Below are positions 1-8,237 of a stretch of DNA of 64,000 nucleotides, in pieces (position 1 is the stretch's first letter; every line of letters begins with the position of its first letter). The notes under the pieces are model-generated. The model made no database searches. It saw only the letters and a program-made list of their open reading frames with translations, and was not told the DNA's origin. Location of the stretch: contig CAWBOI010000007.1 of assembly GCA_963790435.1 (NCBI GenBank), positions 3,807 to 67,806 on the forward strand, in the 5' to 3' direction. The translations under genes and the position numbers were made by a program. The stretch is from Ilyomonas sp963790435. Its GTDB lineage: Bacteria; Bacteroidota; Bacteroidia; Chitinophagales; Chitinophagaceae.

Positions 1-721
1 AACCGGATTTGGTATAGGGTATAACCACATTTTTAATCACTTCCCATCTTGTTGCTCCAAGCGAATAAGCGCCTTCTTTCAGCGAAGACGGCACCATTTG
101 TATCACTGATCTTCCTAACGATGCTGCATAAGGAATGATCATCACGGCTAATATCAGTGATGAACTAAAAATGCCCACACCAAATGGCTCTACTCCTATC
201 TTCACTTCAAAGCTGCGAACAATAGGTACCAATACAGCAAGCCCCCAGAAACCATAAATCACGGAGGGTACGGCTGCAATGAGTTCTACGGTACTTTTCA
301 GAAAATCAGAAAGCCAGCCTTTAGGATAATATTCACCCAGGAAGATGGCAACAGCAATAGAAAAAGGAACAGAAATAATCAATGCAAGGAACGATGTTAG
401 CAATGTTCCTAACAGGAATGGATAAGCACCGTAAACATCCTGCACCGGATCCCAGGTTTTTCCCCACAGATATTTTACGCCAAGCGCTTTGATGGAGGGA
501 AGGGATTGTACAATCAACGTGAGCAAGATACCAAGCACAAGAACAATCATAACAACACCCATCAATGTCAACAAACGCTTGAATACATTTTCCGTGCGGA
601 TTTGCCGGTATAATCTTGTTACTTTCTGTTTTACATTAACGGGTGCCTTTACAGAATCAATTACCCCCAGCGAAACTTCGCCGAGGGTAAGCGCATCATT
701 TTTTACGGTTGTTGAATCCAT
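1..721 (-). CDS. pstC: Phosphate ABC transporter permease PstC (3' part cut by window edge)
   Basis: Inner-membrane permease subunit of the high-affinity phosphate importer. The minus-strand reading frame opens at ATG 721 with MDSTTVKNDALTLGEV and runs off the left edge, so about 240 residues are visible and the C-terminus is missing. A hydrophilic N-terminal stretch of about 50 residues is followed by a first membrane segment (around LTLMGVVMIVLVLGILL) and by the permease core, with the PstC-like stretches AAVPSVIYGFWGLAVLVP and SLGATRWEVIKNVVIP, the latter matching the EAA loop that contacts the ATPase. It lies about 100 bases downstream of pstS on the same strand, the usual pst order. The family assignment is firm; the missing end cannot be judged. 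Confidence 0.93.
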   Translation of the reverse strand, partial: MDSTTVKNDALTLGEVSLGVIDSVKAPVNVKQKVTRLYRQIRTENVFKRLLTLMGVVMIVLVLGILLTLIVQSLPSIKALGVKYLWGKTWDPVQDVYGAYPFLLGTLLTSFLALIISVPFSIAVAIFLGEYYPKGWLSDFLKSTVELIAAVPSVIYGFWGLAVLVPIVRSFEVKIGVEPFGVGIFSSSLILAVMIIPYAASLGRSVIQMVPSSLKEGAYSLGATRWEVIKNVVIPYTKSG

Positions 722-762
722 CACTGCTTCTTTTCTGATTGTAAATTTGAAACTGACAATTA

Positions 763-802
763 AAAAGACCGAAAGCCATGAAGAAACATAGCTCGGTCTT
801 TT
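763..802 (-). terminator. Hairpin between pstS and pstC
   Basis: Perfect 10-base arms AAAAGACCGA (763-772) and TCGGTCTTTT (793-802) enclose a 20-base loop, directly after the pstS stop and before the pstC start. The U-rich flank on either strand fits a terminator or attenuator. Partial termination here would give more pstS than pstC mRNA, as is known for other pst operons; that role is inferred. Confidence 0.6.
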
Positions 803-821
803 CAGCACCAGACTTTCTGCA

Positions 822-1919
822 TTATTGTAAAATCGGTTTTCCGTTAAATGTTGCTGACTTCAAAATAGCATCACCGGTAGATACTGCGGCAGGAGAAAGC
901 GGTGCATAATTCAATGCTCCGCTGTACTGCTGTCCATCATGGATAGCCCAGGATAATAATTTCAGCAATTTGGTTGCTCTGTCTGCTGAACGATTGTTGT
1001 AGTTCTGTTCTTTGTAAATTAATACCCATGAAAAACCTGAGATCGGGTAACCATCAGCAGCCTCTGTATTTGTCAATGAAATTTTAGAGTCGGCGGGGAT
1101 CGAAACATTTGCAGCAGCGGTAACACTTGCGATGCTTGGCGTGATGAAGTTGCCCCCTTTGTTCTGCACTTTTGCATACGCCATATTATTTTGAATCGCA
1201 TAAGCCAGTTCAATATATCCGATGGCGCCGGGCGTTTGTTTAATCAAACCGGCAACACCTTCATTTCCTTTTCCACCTAAACCAACAGGCCAGTTTACTG
1301 ATGAGCCTTTGCCCACTTTGGCATTCCAATCTTCGCTTACTTTTGAAAGGTAGGTAGTGAAAATGTTTGATGTGCCGCTTCCATCTGAACGGTGTGCAAT
1401 TACAATTGATGTGGAAGGAAGCTTTACACCTTTGTTGATGGCAGCAATTTTGGCATCATCCCATTTGGTAATCTTGCCTAAGAAGATGTCAGCAAGAACA
1501 GCGGGTGATAACAGCAACGTATCTTTTACTTCAGGAAGATTGTAACTTAATACTACCGCACCGGCAGTAACAGGAATATGAAGAACAGGTGTAGAAACCG
1601 CCGAATCCTGTTTGCCGTTCATGGGAGCATCGGAAGCACCGAAATCAACCGTTTTATTGGTTAACTGGGATATGCCTGCGCCAGACCCAACCGACTGATA
1701 ATTTACTTTTACCCCATTTGTTTTGTTATATTCAGCGAACATTTTTGAGAACAAAGGATTGTCGAAGGAACTGCCTGCACCAATCAAGGCATTGTCGTCA
1801 CTGCTTGAAGAGGTAGTTGTATTGCCCGATTTTGTGTCAGCACCACCACAGGAAATGAGACTCATTACAGCAAATAAGACGAGTATAGTGAATGCGGTTT
1901 GTAAACGAAATAATTTCAT
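822..1919 (-). CDS. pstS: Phosphate-binding lipoprotein PstS
   Basis: Periplasmic phosphate-binding component of the Pst importer, 365 residues. A lipoprotein signal peptide ends in LISC with the lipidated Cys at residue 24, followed by a Ser/Gly/Asp-rich linker. The mature protein begins with GAGSSFDNPLF, the family's first phosphate-binding loop, and carries HRSDGSGTSNIF near residues 175-186, the second conserved phosphate-contacting loop. Length and motifs are typical of PstS. It sits between an upstream porin-like gene and downstream pstC on the same strand, so phosphate probably passes the outer membrane through the porin, binds PstS and enters via PstC. Expression is probably phosphate-regulated through the Pho-box-like repeats upstream of the porin. 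Confidence 0.95.
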   Translation of the reverse strand: MKLFRLQTAFTILVLFAVMSLISCGGADTKSGNTTTSSSSDDNALIGAGSSFDNPLFSKMFAEYNKTNGVKVNYQSVGSGAGISQLTNKTVDFGASDAPMNGKQDSAVSTPVLHIPVTAGAVVLSYNLPEVKDTLLLSPAVLADIFLGKITKWDDAKIAAINKGVKLPSTSIVIAHRSDGSGTSNIFTTYLSKVSEDWNAKVGKGSSVNWPVGLGGKGNEGVAGLIKQTPGAIGYIELAYAIQNNMAYAKVQNKGGNFITPSIASVTAAANVSIPADSKISLTNTEAADGYPISGFSWVLIYKEQNYNNRSADRATKLLKLLSWAIHDGQQYSGALNYAPLSPAAVSTGDAILKSATFNGKPILQ

Positions 1920-1961
1920 ATTAGTAGCTTTTGTTTTTCAAATAAAAATTGTCTTTAAATA

Positions 1962-3218
1962 CTATTTACCAAACACATAATAGAAGGTTAACCGCCAAAC
2001 CAAATCATGGTCTCCGTTTGCGGTTGACATTTGTGTGTTGTAATGGTTATACCATACGTTCGGCATGAAGTGTACATTCTTTGCCGGAGTAAAATCAAGA
2101 CCAGCAGTCATAAACATTTGCTTGTTGGTTTGATCGCTTGTTGACTTTGTACCGCTGTATGAGTTATCATTGTAGTTTCCGGTGCTGCTTACATATTTAC
2201 TATAAGTATTGTTATCCACTACGTTCATCGGTTTGTAAGTATCTACACGGGCAAAAAATCTTAGTTTATCCTTTACAATATTGCCATGCACATAAAATGA
2301 AACGGCGCTTGCTTTTGAATTCAATGTGTCTATGCCACCTTCTATTCTTGTTGCGAAGTTGTCATGCTTCAGGTTATTGATAAATCCTTCAACGCCAACT
2401 GTAAAACCAGGTGTATTGTAAGCGATAAAGCCTTTCAGCATTTGGCGGGAATGGTGCCAGGCTGGATTCCAGTTCAATCTTTCATAATCTGCATACAAAT
2501 CAAATATCAGGCGCTTATCAAGAAACATTGCATATACATCACCATATAACCATTTAAAATTGTCGCCTTCCGGTTTTGCGCTGCTTCCGTTTCCAACCAT
2601 CAGGTTGTAACCAAAGTTTGCTTTTGGATCAAAATGCCCCTGCAATGCCGCACCCATATCATAAGAAGGTGTTCTTCTGATATCCGCAACCGTTCTTTCA
2701 ATTGAACGATAGGCCCAAACTTTTTCTGTTAACAATGGGAACGCAGGCGTAGCCATCTGCCCAACAACAAGATCAGTTCCTTTCCAGATATTTTTCCAGC
2801 GAATATTCGCCAGCTTTATGTAAAAAGAGAGTTTATTGTTCAACAGCTCATCGCCACTTGCTGCTACTGATGAAGGCGGGTCGCCGGCAGGAAAATTATC
2901 TTCTGCAGCCAACAATACCTCTGCGGAAAACTTCTTCGTAATATTATAATCGTAACCTAAATAAATACGGCGGAACTGAAAAGTGGTTCGGCTTTGCGGA
3001 ATACCGGTATATTGGTTGCTTCCACCACGGGAAAGCGAATCTGAATGGCCTTTGTATGCAAAATCGCCAAACGCATATCCCCATAATCTGCCCGAATTTG
3101 CAGATCCTGCTTTAAAAGCTGAATCGGAATTCCACAAATACTGAGCGTTGATTGAACTGATACTTAAGAATAAAAACAAGAGGGTTGAGAGTAAAAACTT
3201 TAGATCAAATTGCTTCAT
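1962..3218 (-). CDS. Phosphate-selective-porin-like outer-membrane beta-barrel
   Basis: Probable outer-membrane channel of 418 residues. A signal peptide (LLSTLLFLFLSISSINAQ) is followed by alternating polar/aromatic strands typical of a beta-barrel, and the chain ends in aromatic RLTFYYVFGK, as expected of a barrel's terminal strand. The segment RIYLGYDYNITKKFSAEVLL and the stretch around VVGQMATPAFPLLTEKVW resemble the OprO/OprP porin family. I chose ATG 3218 because the signal peptide begins there; an upstream ATG at 3245 would add nine residues before it. It is first in a leftward operon with pstS and pstC, 42 bases before pstS, which supports phosphate as substrate. Specificity is inferred from context, not from residues. 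Confidence 0.78.
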   Translation of the reverse strand: MKQFDLKFLLSTLLFLFLSISSINAQYLWNSDSAFKAGSANSGRLWGYAFGDFAYKGHSDSLSRGGSNQYTGIPQSRTTFQFRRIYLGYDYNITKKFSAEVLLAAEDNFPAGDPPSSVAASGDELLNNKLSFYIKLANIRWKNIWKGTDLVVGQMATPAFPLLTEKVWAYRSIERTVADIRRTPSYDMGAALQGHFDPKANFGYNLMVGNGSSAKPEGDNFKWLYGDVYAMFLDKRLIFDLYADYERLNWNPAWHHSRQMLKGFIAYNTPGFTVGVEGFINNLKHDNFATRIEGGIDTLNSKASAVSFYVHGNIVKDKLRFFARVDTYKPMNVVDNNTYSKYVSSTGNYNDNSYSGTKSTSDQTNKQMFMTAGLDFTPAKNVHFMPNVWYNHYNTQMSTANGDHDLVWRLTFYYVFGK

Positions 3219-3543
3219 GAAACTTTTGTTTGGTTCGAACAGCAAAAGAAAGCATGAGATATTACCAAAATGTTATTTAAAGATTATCTAAAGGTTAAGT
3301 GATATTGTAGAAATGTGAATTATCTGAAGATAATTGAATCAAAACTTTGTGATAAGCAGTGGAAAGAAAGCAGGGAAAGTTTAATAGCTCCGTGAGAGCG
3401 AGGTTTGTTTTTGCGCCTATTTTTATTACGCCAATGCGCAATTTTTATAGATATGAACCATTTTATACGCGTCATACATTTTACAGAATACCCAAACAAA
3501 AAATGAAATTAGAAGAGGCTTTATTAATGTGCTTTGCTTTCGA
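3219..3543. other. Intergenic region between the phosphate operon and the LacI gene
   Basis: No gene is apparent in these 325 bases. They hold the Pho-box-like array (3257-3299), a degenerate copy of the GCTCC/GGAGC short palindrome near 3387-3400, and one copy of the repeated 11-mer TTTGTTTTTGC at 3404-3414 followed by GCCTATTTTTATT. Confidence 0.6.
3257..3299 (-). promoter_or_regulatory. Pho-box-like array of 11-base repeats upstream of the porin-pst operon
   Basis: Read on the minus strand from 3299, four consecutive 11-base units can be aligned: CTTAACCTTTA, GATAATCTTTA, AATAACATTTT, GGTAATATCTC. They share TAAynTTTA at the same phase. PhoB-type response regulators bind 11-base direct repeats, and this array lies about 40 bases upstream of the start of a phosphate-uptake operon. 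The pattern is visible; binding by a PhoB homologue is inferred. Confidence 0.45.
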
Positions 3544-4545
3544 TTAGTAAAAAACAATTTCAGCTTCAACGCTTTTCTGCACTGGTTCCTGCTCCTTATT
3601 GAAAACAAGGCTTAGCAGGATGCGTGTTGATTCTTCGCCTTGCACAAAAGGGAATTGTTCTACCGAAACCACCGGTTTGTTGTCGAGATATTTACAAAAT
3701 GGTACGTTGGCATAAGAAGCAAACACAATGTCTTTATTCAGTTGTAAATCGGTTTGTGTTTTGATAAATTGAATGGCGTCCATCGCTATCCAATCGTTAA
3801 ACACAATAATGGCTGTAGGTCTTTGTTTTTGCGAGATTAATTGATTCACTGCCTGCCAGGTTTGCTCTTTGCTGAAGTCGGTTTCTACAACGTAAGCAGG
3901 ATTAGCTTTCAGCCGTTTTTTTGCCATTCCATTAATAAAGCCTTTCATTCGCTCGGCGTTGGCGGTTATGGATTGCGGACCTAACAACAAGCCAATGCGC
4001 CGGTGGTTTAGTTTGTACAAGACATCAATCAATTTAACCGAGATGTTGTACAGGTCGCACGTAACTTTATTGATGTTGGCCACATCGGGTGCGCGATCAA
4101 AAAACACAACCGGAATCTGGTATTCTTTCAACACATCGAAATGACTAATCTGTTTGGTTTCTTTTGATATTGAAACCAGCAATCCATCAATACGACGGCG
4201 AGTGAAAGCATCAATGATTTGTTTTTCTTTTTCAACGCTGTCGTAGCTCTGCGCTACCATCACGCTAAAATTACTTTCAAACGCTACCTGCTCAATACCA
4301 CTTACCGATTTAGCAAAAAAATCTTCTGATAAAGTAGGCACAATCACACCAATTGTATAAGTACGCCTTTCTTTAAAAAAGATAGCCGTTTGAAAGGGTT
4401 CGTATTTCAATTGTTTTGCCAGTTCTTTCACGGCTGCTTTGGTGCGCAAGCCAATGCTCGGATGATCGTGAAGTGCCCGCGATACAGTGGAAACAGATAC
4501 TTTTAATTGTTTGGCAATTTCTTTTATGGTAGGCAGGTCTTTCAT
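3544..4545 (-). CDS. LacI-family transcriptional regulator
   Basis: DNA-binding regulator of 333 residues. Residues 5-52 form the LacI helix-turn-helix and hinge helix (TIKEIAKQLKVSVSTVSRAL), followed by a periplasmic-binding-protein-like effector domain (TIGVIVPTLSEDFFAKSV onward, including RRIDGLLVSISKE and the GPQSITANAERMKGF segment) that normally binds a sugar. It is divergent from a sugar-kinase-like gene; the 95-base intergenic region holds CAAACGATTG, which recurs upstream of susC and of the DUF3472 gene. I infer that it autoregulates and controls the adjoining glycan-utilisation locus. The ligand cannot be read from the sequence. Confidence 0.93.
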   Translation of the reverse strand: MKDLPTIKEIAKQLKVSVSTVSRALHDHPSIGLRTKAAVKELAKQLKYEPFQTAIFFKERRTYTIGVIVPTLSEDFFAKSVSGIEQVAFESNFSVMVAQSYDSVEKEKQIIDAFTRRRIDGLLVSISKETKQISHFDVLKEYQIPVVFFDRAPDVANINKVTCDLYNISVKLIDVLYKLNHRRIGLLLGPQSITANAERMKGFINGMAKKRLKANPAYVVETDFSKEQTWQAVNQLISQKQRPTAIIVFNDWIAMDAIQFIKTQTDLQLNKDIVFASYANVPFCKYLDNKPVVSVEQFPFVQGEESTRILLSLVFNKEQEPVQKSVEAEIVFY

Positions 4546-4572
4546 AAGCTGTTACGAAATTACTGATTTACG

Positions 4573-4582
4573 CAAACGATTG
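4573..4582. promoter_or_regulatory. Candidate LacI operator between the LacI and kinase genes
   Basis: CAAACGATTG within the context acgCAAACGATTGtta. It has the CpG-centred dyad shape typical of LacI/GalR operators and lies between the divergent starts at 4545 and 4641. The identical 10-mer occurs at 8160-8169 and 22337-22346 on the opposite strand. Confidence 0.6.
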
Positions 4583-4640
4583 TTATTGGCTGTATCGAAA
4601 TTTCCATCTACTTTTCCCGCTTTATGATATTGTTTTAGCC

Positions 4641-5696
4641 ATGCACGGAGATTTAAGAGCAGTTTGCAGCCATTTTACTATACCTGATGTTCAATCGGTT
4701 CAATCATTAGGAAGCGGATTGATCAACCACAGTTATAAAATTCATACCACTGATGGCAACTCCTTTTTTCTGCAACAACTAAATACGGCTGTTTTTACCA
4801 ACCCGTCAGCCCTGCAAAACAATTATGTGCTGGTCCAGCAGCATTTATGGAACAAAGGAAATATGCAACTACCAAAGTTGATAAAGACAACTTCAGGTGA
4901 GCTTTTTTACAACAATAGTGAAGTATGGCGATGTTTTGAATTTATAAACAATACGTACAGTCCGCAAACCATTGAAACGCCTGAGAAAGCTTATGAAGTA
5001 GCCAACTGCTTTGGCTTGTTTAGTGCTGCACTGCAAAGTTTAGACAATCATCAGTTGGCAACTATACTACCTCATTTCCACGATTTGGATTTGCGGTTTC
5101 AGCAGTTTAAAGAAGCGTTGCAAACAGCCTCTGAACAGAAAAAGAAAGAAGTAAAAAACCTGATAGGCGAGATTGAAAAATATGCTTTTCTCGTTACATG
5201 GTTTACGGCTATTTCCAAAGATAAAAAACACTTTCCTCTTCACATTCTTCACCACGATTGCAAGATAGCCAACATCTTGTTTGATAAAGATACAGATGTC
5301 ATCCGTTGCCCGATAGATTTAGACACCACGCAACCGGGACTTTTCTTTTCTGATATTGGTGATATGCTTCGCACTTCAGTTCCTAACATACAGGAAGACG
5401 ATACTAACATTGATGCGCTTGCCATTCGACCGGCTTTCTTTGATGCCATCAACGAAGGTTATCTACAGGCGATGGCCCACTTTTTAACCGAAGAAGAAAA
5501 GGAGAATTTGCATTATGCAGGAATGGTGTTAATTTATATGCAGGCATTGCGCTTTTTAACGGATTATCTTAATGAAAATGTGTACTACAAAACTTCATAT
5601 CCCGAACAGAATAAAGACAGAACAGCGAACCAGTTGCGGCTGCTTCATTTATTTTATCAATTTATAGCCAAAACCAAACGCATTATTATTCAATAA
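4641..5696 (+). CDS. APH-fold kinase, probably N-acetylhexosamine 1-kinase-like
   Basis: Phosphotransferase of the aminoglycoside/choline kinase fold, 351 residues. The N-lobe has the nucleotide loop LGSGLINHSYKI and FFLQQLNTAVF; the catalytic loop HHDCKIAN (about residues 203-210) fits HxDxxxxN, and DLDT shortly after supplies the metal-binding acid. The start GSGLINHSYK...FLQQLN...VF resembles NahK-type N-acetylhexosamine 1-kinases more than drug-modifying enzymes, which suits a position next to a LacI regulator and a SusCD locus. It may phosphorylate an amino sugar released from the imported glycan. Fold assignment is strong; substrate is inference. Homoserine or choline kinase relatives cannot be excluded. 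Confidence 0.75.
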   Translation: MHGDLRAVCSHFTIPDVQSVQSLGSGLINHSYKIHTTDGNSFFLQQLNTAVFTNPSALQNNYVLVQQHLWNKGNMQLPKLIKTTSGELFYNNSEVWRCFEFINNTYSPQTIETPEKAYEVANCFGLFSAALQSLDNHQLATILPHFHDLDLRFQQFKEALQTASEQKKKEVKNLIGEIEKYAFLVTWFTAISKDKKHFPLHILHHDCKIANILFDKDTDVIRCPIDLDTTQPGLFFSDIGDMLRTSVPNIQEDDTNIDALAIRPAFFDAINEGYLQAMAHFLTEEEKENLHYAGMVLIYMQALRFLTDYLNENVYYKTSYPEQNKDRTANQLRLLHLFYQFIAKTKRIIIQ

Positions 5697-5725
5697 AGAT
5701 TTTTAGGTGGATTGATGGCATACAT

Positions 5726-6769
5726 TCATGTATCATGATGTATCATTTCGTGTTTAGAAAGAAAACTTTTCATCTGCATAGAAAGCCGGTTCAGTAAGGC
5801 ATCCTGTTGCTTGCGTTTGGCAGCGTCTTCAGGCGTTTGTTTTTGTTTTGCCTCTTTTTTTAATTGCTGGTTGATGAGAGAATAAGCTTCGGTTTCTTCT
5901 TTTGATAATGCTCGGCCCGAACGATTGGGAAAGAGAAGCGGATAACCTAATTTCAACAACGTATCACCTGCCACGCGTTCAAAGATTTCAATTTCATCAA
6001 CCGATAATTGCGTAAGAAATTTATTGTAATTGTGATGCAAAACTTTATCTTTTACATGCTGCCACATGGCGCCCGATGAAGCCGTGTTATGGGCTTCTTC
6101 CGAATGATGATATTGCAGGCAATCATCCTGATAAGCTACGTTTATAAATGCACATATTTTATGCAATTCCTGTTCGGGATTGTGAATGAGATCTTCATAG
6201 CAAACAGCAATGAATCTTTCGTCGTTCAAATATTCTTTCAATACCAAACATTTATCTTGTTCTTCTTTCCATTGTTTGGCAATGTTGTAAATGTGCTTCT
6301 CTCCTACTACTGCTTTTTGAAACGAAAGAGCCACATCTCTTCCATCCCGATATAAGAAAATATACAAAGGCTGCAACGACGTTTCTAACACATCAACACA
6401 ATGAATGTTTGCCATGCTTTTGCATATCCAAACGTTAGACCCTTCGCTTCGTGCTTTTTCTTCATACAACACACGGGTTAGCTCTACCAATGTATTTTCC
6501 TCACACAAAGAAAGGATGCGGTTTACGTTCAGTTCAACACCCGTCCATGCAACCGGATTGGTTGCCACCAGTTCGCACACATCAGTCGCCAGATTTTTAA
6601 AATTGTGAGGCAGGCGCAGGTCTTCATACATAGGTAGCAGGGGCATAAAGCGTTCTAAAATGTGCGGTGGATGCGGAGCCGATACCTGCGCCAATTGGTT
6701 CAGCATTAACCGTAATAAATTAGAGCCTGAACGTTGTGTTCCTATCATTTGAACAGGGATGAATTTCAT
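5726..6769 (-). CDS. PAPS-dependent sulfotransferase-family protein
   Basis: Sulfotransferase-fold protein of 347 residues. The 5'-phosphosulfate loop GTQRSGSNLLR (residues 10-20) and the 3'-phosphate-binding segment RDGRDVALSF (residues 141-150) are both intact, and no signal peptide is present, so it should act in the cytoplasm, transferring sulfate from PAPS to a carbohydrate or other hydroxyl. The C-terminal part is Lys/Gln-rich and probably flexible. It starts nine bases after the chrA-like gene on the same strand, so the two are probably co-transcribed. The acceptor is unknown; a role in decorating surface glycans or in the neighbouring locus is speculation. Confidence 0.82.
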   Translation of the reverse strand: MKFIPVQMIGTQRSGSNLLRLMLNQLAQVSAPHPPHILERFMPLLPMYEDLRLPHNFKNLATDVCELVATNPVAWTGVELNVNRILSLCEENTLVELTRVLYEEKARSEGSNVWICKSMANIHCVDVLETSLQPLYIFLYRDGRDVALSFQKAVVGEKHIYNIAKQWKEEQDKCLVLKEYLNDERFIAVCYEDLIHNPEQELHKICAFINVAYQDDCLQYHHSEEAHNTASSGAMWQHVKDKVLHHNYNKFLTQLSVDEIEIFERVAGDTLLKLGYPLLFPNRSGRALSKEETEAYSLINQQLKKEAKQKQTPEDAAKRKQQDALLNRLSMQMKSFLSKHEMIHHDT

Positions 6770-6778
6770 GTCTTCAGT

Positions 6779-7972
6779 TTAATAAATAATGGCTCCTGCT
6801 ATGCCGGCTAATGGAATTAACAAAACAGGAGTGATTTTAAATTCATAAGAAAGAAAAAAGCAAATAACAAACAAACTAACCAAAGGCAGATAAGCCGCTT
6901 TAGAATGGGACAACAACAGAACGGCTGTTGCTCCAATCATGCCGGTAATGGCTGCACCAATGCCTTTGAATGCATTAACTACTACAGGTGCTTTTGCAAT
7001 GCGGTTTAGAAATTTAGCACAAAAAATCATTAGCAATGCAGCGGGTGCAAACATGGCTGCTGTGGCTACAAACGCACCCGTTACGCCCCCTAACTTATAG
7101 CCAACAAAAACTGCACTGATGTAAATCGGGCCCGGTGTAATTTGCCCCATGGCAATGGCATCCGTAAACTGCTGTTGCGACAGCCAGTGCAAACCATCTA
7201 CAATTAGTTTTTGCATGGATGGAATGACAACATAACCACCACCAAACTGCGAAAGACTTAATCCTGAAAACGTAAATGCTAACTGACTGTATAAATGAAA
7301 CGCAGCCGTTGTATGAAAAGATAAGAAATAGAAAAAGGCAACTATCAACAATAAGGCGGCTACATAAGCAGCATATACTTTCCGTTTGTTTTTATCCATA
7401 AAAACAAACGATGATTGAACTGAAGCAGGCGTTTCTTCTTTACGATATATAAAATAACCTACCCCACCACTGATGAAAATAATAAGAAGCGTAGTATATG
7501 GCGAATGCAGCAACAGCAGTGCAGCAACCGATGTGCAAGCAATTACAACCTGGTAAACGTCTTTTACATTTTTCTTTTGCATGGTAACAGCTACATTCAA
7601 TACAATGGCTGCTACTGCTGGCAAAACGCCATCAAAAAAATGGGCAAAACCAAACGTATTGCCATACTGAAAATAAAAGTAAGAAAGCACAAGCATGAGT
7701 AAAAAGCAAGGCAACAGAACCGCTGTCATGCTTATGAAAGCGCCTTTCCAGCCTTTCAGTTTGTAACCAATGTATGCCACCACATTCACTGCCATTGGTC
7801 CCGGCAACACCGAGGCAAGCGATACCGCCTGTACAATTTCCTTTTCTTCAATGGCATTGTCCAGCTCACTCATTTGTTTTTGAATCACGGCTATCAATGC
7901 CATAAAGCCTCCCCATGAGGTGGCTCCGATTTTAAGAAATAAAAAAAACAAATAGCGGTTGGTTAGCTTCAT
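6779..7972 (-). CDS. chrA: Chromate transporter ChrA family, two-domain form
   Basis: Inner-membrane transporter of 397 residues built from two homologous halves, the long-chain ChrA form. The first half shows SWGGFMALIAVIQKQM and PGPMAVNVVAYIGY, the second SQFGGGYVVIPSMQKLI and PGPIYISAVFVGYKLGG, each followed by several hydrophobic helices. ChrA proteins export chromate, probably by proton antiport, and sulfate is a recognised competitor. The gene precedes a sulfotransferase by nine bases on the same strand, which makes an oxyanion (sulfate-related) role worth considering. Substrate is not determinable here; family membership is clear. Confidence 0.9.
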   Translation of the reverse strand: MKLTNRYLFFLFLKIGATSWGGFMALIAVIQKQMSELDNAIEEKEIVQAVSLASVLPGPMAVNVVAYIGYKLKGWKGAFISMTAVLLPCFLLMLVLSYFYFQYGNTFGFAHFFDGVLPAVAAIVLNVAVTMQKKNVKDVYQVVIACTSVAALLLLHSPYTTLLIIFISGGVGYFIYRKEETPASVQSSFVFMDKNKRKVYAAYVAALLLIVAFFYFLSFHTTAAFHLYSQLAFTFSGLSLSQFGGGYVVIPSMQKLIVDGLHWLSQQQFTDAIAMGQITPGPIYISAVFVGYKLGGVTGAFVATAAMFAPAALLMIFCAKFLNRIAKAPVVVNAFKGIGAAITGMIGATAVLLLSHSKAAYLPLVSLFVICFFLSYEFKITPVLLIPLAGIAGAIIY

Positions 7973-8159
7973 GTGCAGAGATAGAAATTGGGTGTGTTCT
8001 TAAAGGTAATATGGAAACACATAGGAACAATAGAAACAAAGGTTTTACATAGTTCTTCTGTGTGGTTCGTTATACCGTTATACAATATTATTTATTGCTT
8101 TTGTTTTTGCGCCTTTTTCATCCAACCAAAGTAAATTTATCCTTCCTAAAAATTTTACG

Positions 8160-8169
8160 CAATCGTTTG
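8160..8169. promoter_or_regulatory. Candidate LacI operator upstream of susC
   Basis: CAATCGTTTG, the exact complement of the 10-mer between the LacI and kinase genes, 68 bases before the susC start. Flanks (acgCAATCGTTTGagt) keep the same dyad. Presence here and upstream of the DUF3472 gene suggests a shared regulator. Confidence 0.6.
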
Positions 8170-8192
8170 AGTAAAAAAGCTACCTAAATAAA

Positions 8193-8230
8193 AGCCTAAG
8201 TTTAGCAAATATTTCCGCTAGGCTAAACTA
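8193..8230 (+). promoter_or_regulatory. Inverted repeat in the susC leader
   Basis: AGTTTAGC (8199-8206) pairs with GCTAAACT (8222-8229), and AGCCTA (8193-8198) pairs with TAGGCT (8219-8224). The structure sits immediately before the susC ATG at 8238 and could be an mRNA leader hairpin or a protein-binding dyad. The pairing is visible; the function is unknown. Confidence 0.4.
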
Positions 8231-8237
8231 TACACCA

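Larger units (their letters stand above)
7973..8237. promoter_or_regulatory. Divergent control region upstream of susC
   Basis: This 265-base stretch separates the leftward chrA gene from susC. It contains a degenerate repeat-like segment (about 8011-8080, GGAAACACATAGGAAC to TGTGTGGTTC), the 11-mer TTTGTTTTTGC at 8100-8110, the candidate LacI operator at 8160-8169 and inverted repeats at 8193-8230 just before the susC start. No clean TAnnTTTG box was found. Confidence 0.5.
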
